Source: an uncultured Bacteroidales bacterium (lineage in GTDB: Bacteria > Bacteroidota > Bacteroidia > Bacteroidales > P3). Taken from it: a DNA stretch of 64,000 bases. The notes below the pieces were generated by a model. The model had not been told where the DNA came from, ran no database searches, and was given only the letters and a program-made list of their open reading frames with translations. Positions 52,477-61,480 of the stretch are shown piece after piece; within the stretch, counting starts at the first letter, position 1; every line of letters starts with the position of its first letter. The stretch lies in NCBI GenBank assembly GCA_937886715.1, contig CAKZZD010000016.1, forward strand, positions 62,001 through 126,000, read 5' to 3'. A program made the translations under genes and the position numbers.

Positions 52477-54441
52477 ATGAATTTAGATTCCAAGATACCC
52501 GAAGGTCCACTCAGTCAGAAATGGACCAACTACAAAGCCGCGCAGAAGCTGGTGAATCCCGCCAACAAGCGCAAGCTCGACATCATCGTGGTGGGTACCG
52601 GCCTGGCCGGTGCCTCGGCGGCCGCCAGCCTCGGTGCATTAGGTTTCCACGTTGACATCTTCTGCATCCAAGATTCGCCACGACGCGCCCACTCCATCGC
52701 CGCCCAGGGCGGTATCAACGCCGCCAAGAACTATCAGAACGACGGCGACAGCGTGGAGCGCCTGTTCAAGGACACCATCAAGGGCGGTGACTACCGCGCC
52801 CGCGAGGCCAACGTGTACCGTCTAGCCGAAGTCAGCGGCAATATCATCGACCAATGTGTGGCACAGGGCGTGCCCTTTGCCCGCGACTACAGCGGCCTGC
52901 TGGACAACCGCTCGTTCGGCGGCGCACAGGTGAGCCGCACTTTCTACGCCCGTGGCCAGACCGGCCAGCAGCTGCTGCTGGGTGCCTATGGCGCGCTGAG
53001 CCGCGAGATTGCCCGCGGCACCGTCGTCCTGCACGAGCGCCATGAGATGATGGACCTCGTCGTGGTGCCTGACAAGGATGGCAAGCCCCGCGCCCGCGGC
53101 ATCATCGTGCGCAACCTGGAGACCGGTGAACTGGAGCGCTACGCTGCCCACGCCGTGGTGGTAGCCACAGGCGGATACGGCAACGTCTATTACCTCAGCA
53201 CCAATGCCATGAACAGCAACGGCAGCGCCGCCTGGGTGTGCCACCGCCGCGGTGCCGCCTTCGCCAATCCATGCTATGTGCAGATCCACCCCACCTGCAT
53301 CCCTGTCCACGGCGACTACCAGTCGAAGCTCACCCTGATGAGCGAAAGTCTCCGCAACGACGGCCGCATCTGGGTTCCCAAAAAGAAAGAGGACGCTGAG
53401 GCCATCCGCCGCGGCGAGAAGACCGCCCTCGACATCGCCGAGGAAGACCGCGACTACTACCTCGAGCGCCGCTATCCCGCCTTCGGCAACCTCGTACCCC
53501 GCGACGTGGCCAGCCGTGCCGCCAAGGAGCGCTGCGATGCAGGCTACGGCGTAGGCCCCACCGGCCTGGCCGTCTATCTCGACTTTGCCGACGCCATCAA
53601 ACGCCTCGGACGCGACGTGGTGGAACAGAAATACGGTAACCTGTTTCAGATGTACAAGAAAATCGTCGACGTGGACCCCTACGAATACCCGATGATGATC
53701 TACCCCGCCGTGCACTACACCATGGGCGGCCTATGGGTAGACTACGAGTTGCAGACCACCATCCCCGGACTCTTCGCCGCTGGCGAGGCCAACTTCAGCG
53801 ACCACGGCGCCAACCGCCTCGGTGCCAGCGCCCTCATGCAGGGCCTGGCCGACGGCTATTTCGTGCTCCCATACACCATGCAGAACTACCTTGCCGACCA
53901 AATCTACGTGGGCAAGATCAAGGCCGAAGGCCCCGAGTTCGACGAAGCCGAACGCAGCGTGCGCGAGCGTCTCGACAGCCTGATGGCCATCGGCCAGAAC
54001 ACCGACACACACCACTCGGTGGACCACTACCACAAAGCCCTCGGACGCGTGATGTGGGAATACTGCGGCATGGCCCGCTCGAAAGAGAGCCTGGCCATCG
54101 CGGCACAGAAGATTGCCGAACTTGAAGCCGAATTCTACCAGCACGTCACCATCCCCGGCCATTCCAGCGAGATGAACCCCGAACTGGAAAAAGCCTACCG
54201 ACTGGCCGACTATTTCGAACTGGCCCGCCTCATCGTCGCCGATGCCACCCAACGCGAAGAAAGCTGCGGCGGACACTTCCGCGTCGAACACCAGACCGAG
54301 GACGGCGAGACGCAGCGCGACGACGACAACTTCATGTTTGTGGCCGCATGGGAATACCAGGGCCACGACAAACCCGAAGTGATGTCGCGCGAGGACCTCA
54401 ACTACGAATACATTCAGATTGTCAAACGCAATTACAAATAA
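52477..54441 (+). CDS. frdA: Fumarate reductase/succinate dehydrogenase flavoprotein subunit
   Basis: A 654-residue catalytic subunit. The covalent FAD site is the His in RRAHSIAAQGGINAAK; substrate-site motifs are QIHPTCIPV, SESLRNDGRIWVP and VHYTMGGLWVDYE. The length and the DYRAREANVYRLAE segment are typical of the Bacteroidota/epsilon-type enzymes that act mainly as fumarate reductase with menaquinol. It lies between frdC and frdB in the usual C-A-B order. Confidence 0.97.
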   Translation: MNLDSKIPEGPLSQKWTNYKAAQKLVNPANKRKLDIIVVGTGLAGASAAASLGALGFHVDIFCIQDSPRRAHSIAAQGGINAAKNYQNDGDSVERLFKDTIKGGDYRAREANVYRLAEVSGNIIDQCVAQGVPFARDYSGLLDNRSFGGAQVSRTFYARGQTGQQLLLGAYGALSREIARGTVVLHERHEMMDLVVVPDKDGKPRARGIIVRNLETGELERYAAHAVVVATGGYGNVYYLSTNAMNSNGSAAWVCHRRGAAFANPCYVQIHPTCIPVHGDYQSKLTLMSESLRNDGRIWVPKKKEDAEAIRRGEKTALDIAEEDRDYYLERRYPAFGNLVPRDVASRAAKERCDAGYGVGPTGLAVYLDFADAIKRLGRDVVEQKYGNLFQMYKKIVDVDPYEYPMMIYPAVHYTMGGLWVDYELQTTIPGLFAAGEANFSDHGANRLGASALMQGLADGYFVLPYTMQNYLADQIYVGKIKAEGPEFDEAERSVRERLDSLMAIGQNTDTHHSVDHYHKALGRVMWEYCGMARSKESLAIAAQKIAELEAEFYQHVTIPGHSSEMNPELEKAYRLADYFELARLIVADATQREESCGGHFRVEHQTEDGETQRDDDNFMFVAAWEYQGHDKPEVMSREDLNYEYIQIVKRNYK

Positions 54442-54444
54442 GCC

Positions 54445-55203
54445 ATGCATTTCACTCTCCATATCTGGCGGCAGGAAAACCGCCACGCCAAAGGCCATTT
54501 CGAGAAATATGAGATCGACAACATCTCGGCCGAGTGCTCGTTCCTCGAAATGCTTGACCAATTGAACGAGAAGCTGATCAACGACCACATCGCCCACCCC
54601 GTATGCTTCGACAACGACTGCCGTGAAGGCATCTGCGGCATGTGCGGCCTCTACATCAACGGACGCCCCCACGGCAACGACGACGGCGTCACCACCTGCC
54701 AGCTCCATATGCGCCGCTTCAACGACGGAGACGAAATCTGGGTGGAGCCCTGGCGCGCAAAAGCCTTCCCCATCATCAAAGACCTGGTGGTCGACCGCAC
54801 CGCCTTCGACAAAATCATCCAGGCCGGCGGATATATCAGCGCCACCACCGGCGGTGTGCCCGACGCCAACAACATCCTGGTGGCCAAGCACATCGCCGAC
54901 CAGTCGATGGACGCCGCCGCCTGCATCGGATGCGGTGCCTGCGTGGCCGCCTGCAAGAACGCTTCGGCCATGCTCTTCGTGGGCGCCAAAGTGAGCCATC
55001 TGAACCTCTTGCCGCAAGGAAAACCCGAGGCTCTCGACCGCGTGCACAACATGGTGGTCAAAATGGACGAACTCGGCTTCGGCAGCTGCACCAACACCTA
55101 TGCCTGCGAGGCCGAATGTCCCAAGCAGATCAAGCGCCAGAACATCGCACGCCTCAACCGTGGCTGGATAGGCCAGATGTTCGGCCGCGACCGCCGGAAA
55201 TGA
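54445..55203 (+). CDS. frdB: Fumarate reductase/succinate dehydrogenase iron-sulfur subunit
   Basis: A 252-residue subunit carrying three iron-sulfur clusters. The N-terminal [2Fe-2S] site is CFDNDCREGICGMCG plus the later TTCQLH. The C-terminal [4Fe-4S] and [3Fe-4S] sites are CIGCGACVAACKN and CTNTYACEAECPKQI. It relays electrons between FrdC hemes and the flavin of FrdA. It starts three bases after the frdA stop and is followed by a terminator. Confidence 0.97.
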   Translation: MHFTLHIWRQENRHAKGHFEKYEIDNISAECSFLEMLDQLNEKLINDHIAHPVCFDNDCREGICGMCGLYINGRPHGNDDGVTTCQLHMRRFNDGDEIWVEPWRAKAFPIIKDLVVDRTAFDKIIQAGGYISATTGGVPDANNILVAKHIADQSMDAAACIGCGACVAACKNASAMLFVGAKVSHLNLLPQGKPEALDRVHNMVVKMDELGFGSCTNTYACEAECPKQIKRQNIARLNRGWIGQMFGRDRRK

Positions 55204-55239
55204 CGACATCCACCCACAGGGAAACCCCATAACGAAAAA

Positions 55240-55282
55240 CACCCGCCATCCACTGCCCCGACAGAATGTGGCGGGTGCTTCT
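55240..55282 (+). terminator. Terminator of the frd operon
   Basis: Stem CACCCGCCA (55240-55248) with TGGCGGGTG (55269-55277), then the T-rich CTTCTTATTC. The loop is 20 bases, so it may be weaker than the others. Confidence 0.72.
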
Positions 55283-55365
55283 TATTCCGCAGGAAGGAGC
55301 AGGTGCGGTCGGCTGCAATGCTTCGGTCCCGACCTCCATCCTTTTTTGGACGATTGATGCACGAC

Positions 55366-55414
55366 TGTTGTCCGACTGTTGTCCGAAAAATGTTCGGACA
55401 ACAGTCGGACAACA
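55366..55414. repeat. 49-base inverted repeat, copy 2
   Basis: Perfect 22-base arms (55366-55387 and 55393-55414) around the loop AAATG; each arm is built of the 11-base unit CTGTTGTCCGA. Compared with copy 1 (1876-1924), each TAC has become TCC, with the matching change in the other arm. It lies in the 408-base gap 55204-55611 between the frd terminator and the promoter of the Ser/Thr-rich gene. Confidence 0.93.
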
Positions 55415-55564
55415 AACCCACCTCGGCTGCAGAAAAACCGACCATGGCAAAGGACTGATATGCCAACCGCTCCGATTAAGCCGGAACAATTTCTGCCAAC
55501 ACCTCATTTTGAACACTTTGAAAGAAGAAAAGCAGGTTTTCGGACCATATTGAAAAAGTTTTCG

Positions 55565-55572
55565 TATTTTTG
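55565..55572 (+). promoter_or_regulatory. -7 element for the Ser/Thr/Arg-rich protein gene
   Basis: TATTTTTGCAGTACT matches the -7 box with its usual GCAG trailer, 40 bases before the ATG. I do not see a good TTG at the correct distance. Confidence 0.65.
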
Positions 55573-55611
55573 CAGTACTAAACCAGTGAATAACCTAAAA
55601 ACACAAACGCC

Positions 55612-56733
55612 ATGAAACGCTTAGCAATCATTGTAGTTATGACGCTGATGAGCCTCACAGCTACGGCCAATTCGATCAGATTCTTCACCTACAGTCAGGC
55701 CGCCCGCACTGTGCAATACCTCAACGCGCAGAACGAGATGATGATCTACTGCGGATATGACTATGAAATCGAAACCTACGTGCTGATCAACGAGGTGTGG
55801 ATGGAGCGCTACAACTCGTCCTACTACGAGATCTGGGTCTACGGCTACGACGCCTACACCGGCGACGAGATATACATGCCGCTCGACCTAAAGTGCGTGT
55901 GGCTGTTCAGCGGTGGCCGCATGTACAGCGCTGCACAATACCTGCGCTTCCACGCCACCATCACCATGCCGTCGATCACATGGTACGTGCCAGCCTACCA
56001 CCACTACACCCGCGTGGCACACCGTCCGGGATACCGTCCGAGCTATCATTACGAAATCCACAGCTACGGATGGATGCCCCCGGCACCCGGCCCCGCCTAC
56101 GGCTCGCACGGCCCGCTGCCTCCCTACTACAACCGTCCGCCACACACCCCTGCTCCCCGTCCCACTGCACCCTGGACTCCCGGCGTAGACCGTCCGACCA
56201 CAGGAACCACCACAGGCAGCGTGGATGTGACGAACAACGCCAAGCCGACCACCGGCAGCCACAATTCGACCAACACCTCGGCACGTCCAGGTAGCACATC
56301 GGCCAGCGGCAGCAGCCGTTCCACCACAAGCGGCACCTCGACCAGCAACACAACGCGCAGCAATAGCAGCACCGCCACATCCGGAACCTCGCGCAGCACC
56401 TCCAGCTCGACAACCACGCGTAGCAGCAACTCCGGCACCACGCCCACCCGCTCCAACAGCGGCACCTCGGCCACCGGGCGCTCCTCCACGAGCAGCACCC
56501 CCACGCGGAGCTCCAGCAGCACATCTGCCACCCCCACCCGCTCCAGCAGCGCTTCCGGCACCACCACCCGCTCCTCCAGCACCACCACAACACGCTCATC
56601 GGCCACCACCAGCACCACTCGCTCGACCGGCAGCACAACCTCATCGCGCAGCAGCGACAACAACACATCGCGTAGCAACACCACCTCAAGCCGCACAACT
56701 ACCAGCCGCAACACCACTTCACGCACACGATAA
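55612..56733 (+). CDS. Secreted protein with long Ser/Thr/Arg-rich tail
   Basis: A 373-residue exported protein with a signal peptide (MKRLAIIVVMTLMSLTATA). Residues ~20-120 form a Tyr-rich folded part (YDYEIETYVLINEVWMERYN, YYEIWVYGYDAYTGDEIYMP). A Pro/Tyr/His-rich linker (~125-185, PGYRPSYHYEIHSYGW) leads to a ~190-residue low-complexity tail almost entirely of Ser, Thr, Arg, Gly and Asn (repeats such as TPTRSSSS and TTTRSSS). The tail is basic and probably disordered or O-glycosylated. I do not recognise a family. It has its own promoter and is followed closely by the uridine phosphorylase gene. Confidence 0.8.
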   Translation: MKRLAIIVVMTLMSLTATANSIRFFTYSQAARTVQYLNAQNEMMIYCGYDYEIETYVLINEVWMERYNSSYYEIWVYGYDAYTGDEIYMPLDLKCVWLFSGGRMYSAAQYLRFHATITMPSITWYVPAYHHYTRVAHRPGYRPSYHYEIHSYGWMPPAPGPAYGSHGPLPPYYNRPPHTPAPRPTAPWTPGVDRPTTGTTTGSVDVTNNAKPTTGSHNSTNTSARPGSTSASGSSRSTTSGTSTSNTTRSNSSTATSGTSRSTSSSTTTRSSNSGTTPTRSNSGTSATGRSSTSSTPTRSSSSTSATPTRSSSASGTTTRSSSTTTTRSSATTSTTRSTGSTTSSRSSDNNTSRSNTTSSRTTTSRNTTSRTR

Positions 56734-56757
56734 CCCGCAATAAAGAATCCCACAAAA

Positions 56758-57618
56758 ATGAAAGCCAGCGAATTGGTGCTCGCCCCCGACGGCAGCCTCT
56801 ACCACATCAGAATGAACGCCGACACCTTGGCCGACAGGGTGATACTGGTGGGCGATCCGGGCCGAGTGGAAATGTTCAAGGCCATCTTCGACACCATAGA
56901 ATACGAGTCGAGCAACCGCGAAATACACGCCTTGACGGGCACCTACCATGGAAGCCGGATGACGGCACTGTCAACAGGCATGGGTTGCGACAACATCGAC
57001 ATTGTGATGACGGAACTCGATGCCGCCCTGCACATCGCCGGCAACGGCAGCTGGAATGAAACCACCGGCCGCCGGCTAAAAATAGTGCGCATCGGCACCA
57101 GCGGGTCGCTGCAAGCCGATATCGATTGCGGCAGCCATGTGGCTTCGGCCTACGCCATCGGACTCGACGGACTGATGAACTACTACCGCGAATGGGACTC
57201 TCCCCTGCCCGGCATGGACGAACTGCTGAAGCAGCACATGACTCTTGACGGACGCCTGGCGACCCCCTACTGCGTGGCCGGAAGCACGAATCTGCTCGAC
57301 AAAGTGGCCCTCGGCATGCACCACGGCATCACCGCCACCGCACCCGGATTCTACGGCCCACAGGGACGCACCATCCGGCTGCATCCATCAATCGATGGCC
57401 TCAACGAAAAACTGGCCTCATTTTCCTACAACGGACTGAAAGTCACCAATCTTGAAATGGAAACCTCGGCAATTTTCGGCTTCAGCCACCTGCTGGGACA
57501 CGAGGCGCTGACAGTCTGTCTGATCATTGCCAACCGTCCGCAAGGAACATTCCTCAACGACTATCACGACCCCATGCGACAACTGGTCGGCACGATTGTG
57601 GAACGTCTGGCGGAATAA
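56758..57618 (+). CDS. Uridine phosphorylase-like nucleoside phosphorylase
   Basis: A 286-residue PNP/UDP-family phosphorylase that splits nucleosides with phosphate to base and ribose-1-phosphate. Motifs are VILVGDPGRVEMF (phosphate site), STGMGCDNIDIVMTEL, IVRIGTSGSLQ and NLEMETSAIFGFSHLLGHEA (nucleoside-binding Glu-Met-Glu). The EMET motif and length favour uridine phosphorylase. It starts 24 bases after the Ser/Thr-rich gene and converges on the DnaJ-like gene. Confidence 0.9.
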   Translation: MKASELVLAPDGSLYHIRMNADTLADRVILVGDPGRVEMFKAIFDTIEYESSNREIHALTGTYHGSRMTALSTGMGCDNIDIVMTELDAALHIAGNGSWNETTGRRLKIVRIGTSGSLQADIDCGSHVASAYAIGLDGLMNYYREWDSPLPGMDELLKQHMTLDGRLATPYCVAGSTNLLDKVALGMHHGITATAPGFYGPQGRTIRLHPSIDGLNEKLASFSYNGLKVTNLEMETSAIFGFSHLLGHEALTVCLIIANRPQGTFLNDYHDPMRQLVGTIVERLAE

Positions 57619-57654
57619 CGAAAGAAAAACAGTATAGGCAGAAGCCTACGGATA

Positions 57655-58464
57655 TCACTTCAAACCTCCGCGACGGGATTTGATATATTCGTAGGCTTCA
57701 TTGATTTCCTTCATCTGCTCAGCCGCATTGCGCTGAATCTCTTCGCTCATGCCGGCCACGCGGTCGGGATGATATTTCATGGCCATTTTGCGATAGGCCT
57801 TCTTCACCTCGTCATCCGACGCGGTGCTGTCGATGCCCAGCACCTTGTAGGGATCCTTATAGTAGCTTGACGACGAACGGGAACGGCCCGAACCGGAGGA
57901 ATAGCCAGTGTCGCTGGAGCCCACATGGCGCTCGTGGATTGAGGTGTAGTCCGACTGCGAGATGCCCAGATATTGGGCTATCAGGCGCAACATGTTGATC
58001 TCCGACTGGTGGAACTCGCCGTCGGCACCGCCAATACCAAACAGAAAGTCCACCATGTGGTAGCGCGTATTGTAGTCGGTGTTCACCTTAATCTGCTGGC
58101 ATATCCTGTCAATCGGGATGTCCTTTTCGACCATCTGCTGCAACACCTTGAGCATCTGCTTGCCGCGCTCCTCGCCATAATTGGCCAACAGGAACCGCTT
58201 CACATAATCAAGCTCGCTGCGCTTCACATTGCCGTCGACTTTCATGACGGCAGCAATCAACACCATCAACGAGACGTTGATATCCTGTTGCGTGCCCGTG
58301 TTGCGATAAGGGCCGCGGTGGGAGGATGAGGTGCCTGTGCCAGAGCTTCCTATCTGCGCTGTGGAAGAGATGGATTTGCCGATAAAGTAGCCCAGCAGCG
58401 CACCGATGGGGCCGCCAATGGCCCACCCCAAGCCTGCAAAAAGCCATTTAGTGAAAGAGCTCAT
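57655..58464 (-). CDS. TerB-DnaJ domain membrane protein (DjlA-like)
   Basis: A 269-residue protein. A Gly-rich N-terminal hydrophobic segment (LFAGLGWAIGGPIGALLGYF) is followed by a TerB-like helical domain (~55-170, with MVLIAAVMKVDGNVKRSELD), a Ser-rich linker and a C-terminal J domain (~205-265, YKVLGIDSTASDDEVKKAYR, with the HPD motif in KYHPDRVAG). J domains stimulate Hsp70/DnaK. The layout matches E. coli DjlA without close sequence identity. The start at 58464 overlaps the GH3 gene stop by four bases. Confidence 0.9.
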   Translation of the reverse strand: MSSFTKWLFAGLGWAIGGPIGALLGYFIGKSISSTAQIGSSGTGTSSSHRGPYRNTGTQQDINVSLMVLIAAVMKVDGNVKRSELDYVKRFLLANYGEERGKQMLKVLQQMVEKDIPIDRICQQIKVNTDYNTRYHMVDFLFGIGGADGEFHQSEINMLRLIAQYLGISQSDYTSIHERHVGSSDTGYSSGSGRSRSSSSYYKDPYKVLGIDSTASDDEVKKAYRKMAMKYHPDRVAGMSEEIQRNAAEQMKEINEAYEYIKSRRGGLK

Positions 58465-60776
58465 TTCTTGATAAGGATATTGTAAATTACGGATTGAATG
58501 TCGGTGCGGATGTTCATCAAAGCCAGCTTGTTGGGTGACGATGAGGGATGTACGCGGTTGGAAAGGAAGACATAGACCATGTCGTACTCGGGATCGACCC
58601 ACACCATGGTGCCGGTGAAGCCGGTATGGCCGTAGCTGCTCTGCGTGGCCTCGATGGCAGTCTGTCCGCTCTTTGTGGGATGGAACAAAGGCTTGTCGAA
58701 GCCGAGTGCCCGACGGTTGCCATGCCGCTCATAGTGGCGGCGGACAAAATTCTCGACAGTTTTTTTCTTAAGATAGTGGTGGCCGTTGAGTTCGCCGCCA
58801 TTGAGCAGCATCTGCATGATCATGGCCACATCGCCGGCATTAGAGAATAGTCCCGCATGTCCGCTCACACCGCCCATGGCATGGGCGTTGGGGTCGTGCA
58901 CCGTGCCGCAGATGAGGCCCCGGAGGGCATCCCGCTCGGTGGGGGCAATGTCGGGGACAAGCGCACGGTCGAGATTCTGCAGCGGCAGGAAGGCCGTGTG
59001 GTGAAGATTCATCGGCTGGTAGAAATGCTTGTCGACATACTGGTCGAGAGGCATTCCTGTAATGTGGCGCACCACATCGCTGAGCAGCATGAAGCCGAGG
59101 TCACTATAGACCATTCCGTCGTCCTCGTTAAGGGGACTGGCGGCGACAAGGGCAAGGATCGAGTCGTAGCCCGTGGCCTGTTGCCAATAGGAATCGAAAG
59201 ACTTCAGTCGGGCACAATGGCTGAGGGCCTGTTTGACTGTGATATGAGCCTTGTCGGTGCCCTTCAGATAGGGAAGATAGTGGCTCAGTTTGTCGTCGAT
59301 TTTCAGACTGCCGTCGTCGACAAGTTTCATGATGGCCAAAGTGGTGGCCGTCACCTTGGTGAGCGAAGCCAGATCGTAGACCGTCGACGGGGTGACCGGC
59401 ACCGACGTGCTGTCGTAGGTGAGACGGCCATAACAGCGGTCGATCACCTTGCGGCCATGATGCATCACCACCACTTGGCAACCCGGCATGGCATGAGCAT
59501 CCAGACCCCGCTGGACAATAGAGTCGATGCGGCGGTCGATATTCAGGTTCAGGTCGGCCACAATGTCTTCGCAGACAGGAAGATGTTCTTTCCCCGGCAC
59601 CCGCACACCTTCGTCGAGATAAGGCAGCACGTAACGATACTTGGCCTTGAGCACTCGACGGCAATGATAGTCGACCAGCGCACGGATCGAGTCGTTGTCG
59701 CGGGCGGCAGCGGCAATCTTGTCGATCGACCGCGGCACGTCGGGAGGCAGGAGGATAATGTCGTTGCCCGCAATGAGGGCGGCCAGCTCGGCGTCGCCGT
59801 CATGATAGGTGTTGGTCACGCCCTTCATGTCGATACCATCGGTGATGACAAGGCCGTCGAACTCCAGCTTCTTGGTGAGCAGCTGGTCGACAATGATGGG
59901 GCTGAGCGACGACGGACGGGTGGGATCGAGCGCATTGACCTGAAGATGAGCCACCATCACACCCCCAACCCCGGCAGCAATAAGGCGCTTGAAAGGATAG
60001 AGGTCGACCGTGTCGATGTATTCGGGCGTATGGTTGATGACGGGCAACTCGAGGTGGCTGTCGGCGTCGGTGTCGCCATGTCCGGGGAAATGCTTGGCCA
60101 CGGCCATCACGCCCTGGCTCTGAAGGCCACGGGCATACATGATACCCAGTCGGGCCACCCGCGCGCGGTCGGTGCCGAACGAGCGCGTGCCGATCACAGG
60201 ATTCTTGGGATTGGAATTGATGTCGACGACAGGGGCGAAATTGATGTGTATGCCCATCTCGCGGCATTGGCGGCCGATTTCCTCGCCCATGCGATAGACA
60301 ATGCTGTCGGCGTCAGGCGTCAGCAGCCCGAATTTGGCATTGCGGGGAAAGCTGTACATGTCCTTCAGGCGCATGCCTAGTCCCCACTCGCCGTCGATGC
60401 AGACAAGCAAGGGCACTTCGGCATCGTGCTGAAAACGTTTGGTCATCGGGGCCTGTCGTTCGGCCGTGCCGACAAAGAAACAGACACCCCCGACACCAAG
60501 TCCGTTCATGCGCGACGAGAATTCTTTTGCCTGACTGTCGGTCATGTCCAGCGGCACACGCACCACCATCAGCTGGGCCACCCTCTGGTCGAGGGTCAGA
60601 CGGGCCATGACGGAATCCACCCATTGGTCCTGACGGTCGCGATAGCGCATGCCCGCAGAAGAAAAATGCTGGTGCTTGCGATGTCGCGGACGGCGCTGCG
60701 CAAAGGCATTGTCAGACAGGATTAACAACAATAGTATCAACAAGATACATTTAAGTCTCGAAACGTGGATATTCAT
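58461..60776 (-). CDS. GH3 N-acetylglucosaminidase fused to a beta-lactamase-like domain
   Basis: A 771-residue exported protein. A signal peptide is followed by a GH3 domain (~45-380) with the NagZ-type motif KHFPGHGDTDADSH (~228-241) and catalytic Asp in ITDGIDMKG (~313), then directly by a serine beta-lactamase-like domain (~415-765) with SxxK (SLTK, ~471-474), YSD in place of YxN, and HTGFTGT in place of KTG. It probably removes GlcNAc from muropeptides, with the second domain acting as an esterase/peptidase. Related Bacteroidota fusions are near 1000 residues with a GH3 C-terminal domain in between; that domain is absent here. Confidence 0.9.
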   Translation of the reverse strand: MNIHVSRLKCILLILLLLILSDNAFAQRRPRHRKHQHFSSAGMRYRDRQDQWVDSVMARLTLDQRVAQLMVVRVPLDMTDSQAKEFSSRMNGLGVGGVCFFVGTAERQAPMTKRFQHDAEVPLLVCIDGEWGLGMRLKDMYSFPRNAKFGLLTPDADSIVYRMGEEIGRQCREMGIHINFAPVVDINSNPKNPVIGTRSFGTDRARVARLGIMYARGLQSQGVMAVAKHFPGHGDTDADSHLELPVINHTPEYIDTVDLYPFKRLIAAGVGGVMVAHLQVNALDPTRPSSLSPIIVDQLLTKKLEFDGLVITDGIDMKGVTNTYHDGDAELAALIAGNDIILLPPDVPRSIDKIAAAARDNDSIRALVDYHCRRVLKAKYRYVLPYLDEGVRVPGKEHLPVCEDIVADLNLNIDRRIDSIVQRGLDAHAMPGCQVVVMHHGRKVIDRCYGRLTYDSTSVPVTPSTVYDLASLTKVTATTLAIMKLVDDGSLKIDDKLSHYLPYLKGTDKAHITVKQALSHCARLKSFDSYWQQATGYDSILALVAASPLNEDDGMVYSDLGFMLLSDVVRHITGMPLDQYVDKHFYQPMNLHHTAFLPLQNLDRALVPDIAPTERDALRGLICGTVHDPNAHAMGGVSGHAGLFSNAGDVAMIMQMLLNGGELNGHHYLKKKTVENFVRRHYERHGNRRALGFDKPLFHPTKSGQTAIEATQSSYGHTGFTGTMVWVDPEYDMVYVFLSNRVHPSSSPNKLALMNIRTDIQSVIYNILIKK

Positions 60777-61474
60777 GATTGACAGGGAGTTTCGTTTATT
60801 ATTTGACCTGTGGTCATGCGGTCTGGCCCGGGTTCGGGTTTTACACGGCTGTCGTACAACAGATGTTCATCCGTCGGACAAGGGTTGCTGTTGCGCATGC
60901 GTATGAGGCTGTCAAAATAGGCCACCTGGCGGAGGCGGGGGTTCCCTTCGTAGTTGAGGATGACGTAGTCGGCACGTCGCATCATCTCTTCGGCCGGCAT
61001 CTGGCTGCGTATTCTCATCATGAGGGTGTCGCGGTCGGAGCAGTCGCGGAGGGTGAGGCGCTGGAGACGCTGTTCAAGGTCGAGGTAGACGCACACCACG
61101 GCATCCATCATGCGGTCGAAACCGTAGTCGTAGAGGATGGCGCTCTCGAAGAGGACATAGTCGTCGCCTGCATGCTGGGCGCAGAATGCGTCAAAGTCGA
61201 GCATCACGCGCGGATGGACCAAGGCATTGAGACGAGCGAGCATCGCGGGGTCGGAGAAGACGATGGAGGCAATGCGGCGCTTGTCGGCAGAGCCATCGGG
61301 AAGGAACACCGCATCGCCGAACAGGGAGCGGAGTTGCTTCAGGAATCCGGCATCGCGATAGTATTCAGCAGCGACCTTGTCGGCCACAAAGCTGCTTACG
61401 CCAAGCGTGCGGAAGGTGTCAACGACCGTACTCTTCCCGCAACCCATGCCGCCTGTGATACCGATTTTCAACAT
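60773..61474 (-). CDS. coaE: Dephospho-CoA kinase with repeat-derived C-terminal tail
   Basis: A 233-residue enzyme for the last step of coenzyme A synthesis (phosphorylation of the ribose 3'-OH). P-loop GITGGMGCGKSTV, FVADKVAAEYY and LNALVHPRVM are standard. The usual protein ends near residue 195. Here about 38 extra residues (NSNPCPTDEHLLYDS and onward) follow, and part is encoded by DNA matching the flank of the 49-base inverted repeat (60851-60871). It overlaps the GH3 gene by ATGA and follows the YbbR gene by six bases. Confidence 0.93.
   Translation of the reverse strand: MLKIGITGGMGCGKSTVVDTFRTLGVSSFVADKVAAEYYRDAGFLKQLRSLFGDAVFLPDGSADKRRIASIVFSDPAMLARLNALVHPRVMLDFDAFCAQHAGDDYVLFESAILYDYGFDRMMDAVVCVYLDLEQRLQRLTLRDCSDRDTLMMRIRSQMPAEEMMRRADYVILNYEGNPRLRQVAYFDSLIRMRNSNPCPTDEHLLYDSRVKPEPGPDRMTTGQIINETPCQS
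60851..60871 (-). repeat. Partial inverted-repeat-family copy inside the coaE 3' end
   Basis: On the minus strand, GATGAACATCTGTTGTACGA and the next base match bases 1866-1886 (beside inverted repeat copy 1) at 20 of 21 positions. A shorter 14-base piece (GAACAGCTGTTGTA) is at 40586-40599 next to the second IS982 remnant. It lies in the extended tail of coaE. Confidence 0.65.
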
Positions 61475-61480
61475 GGCGGA

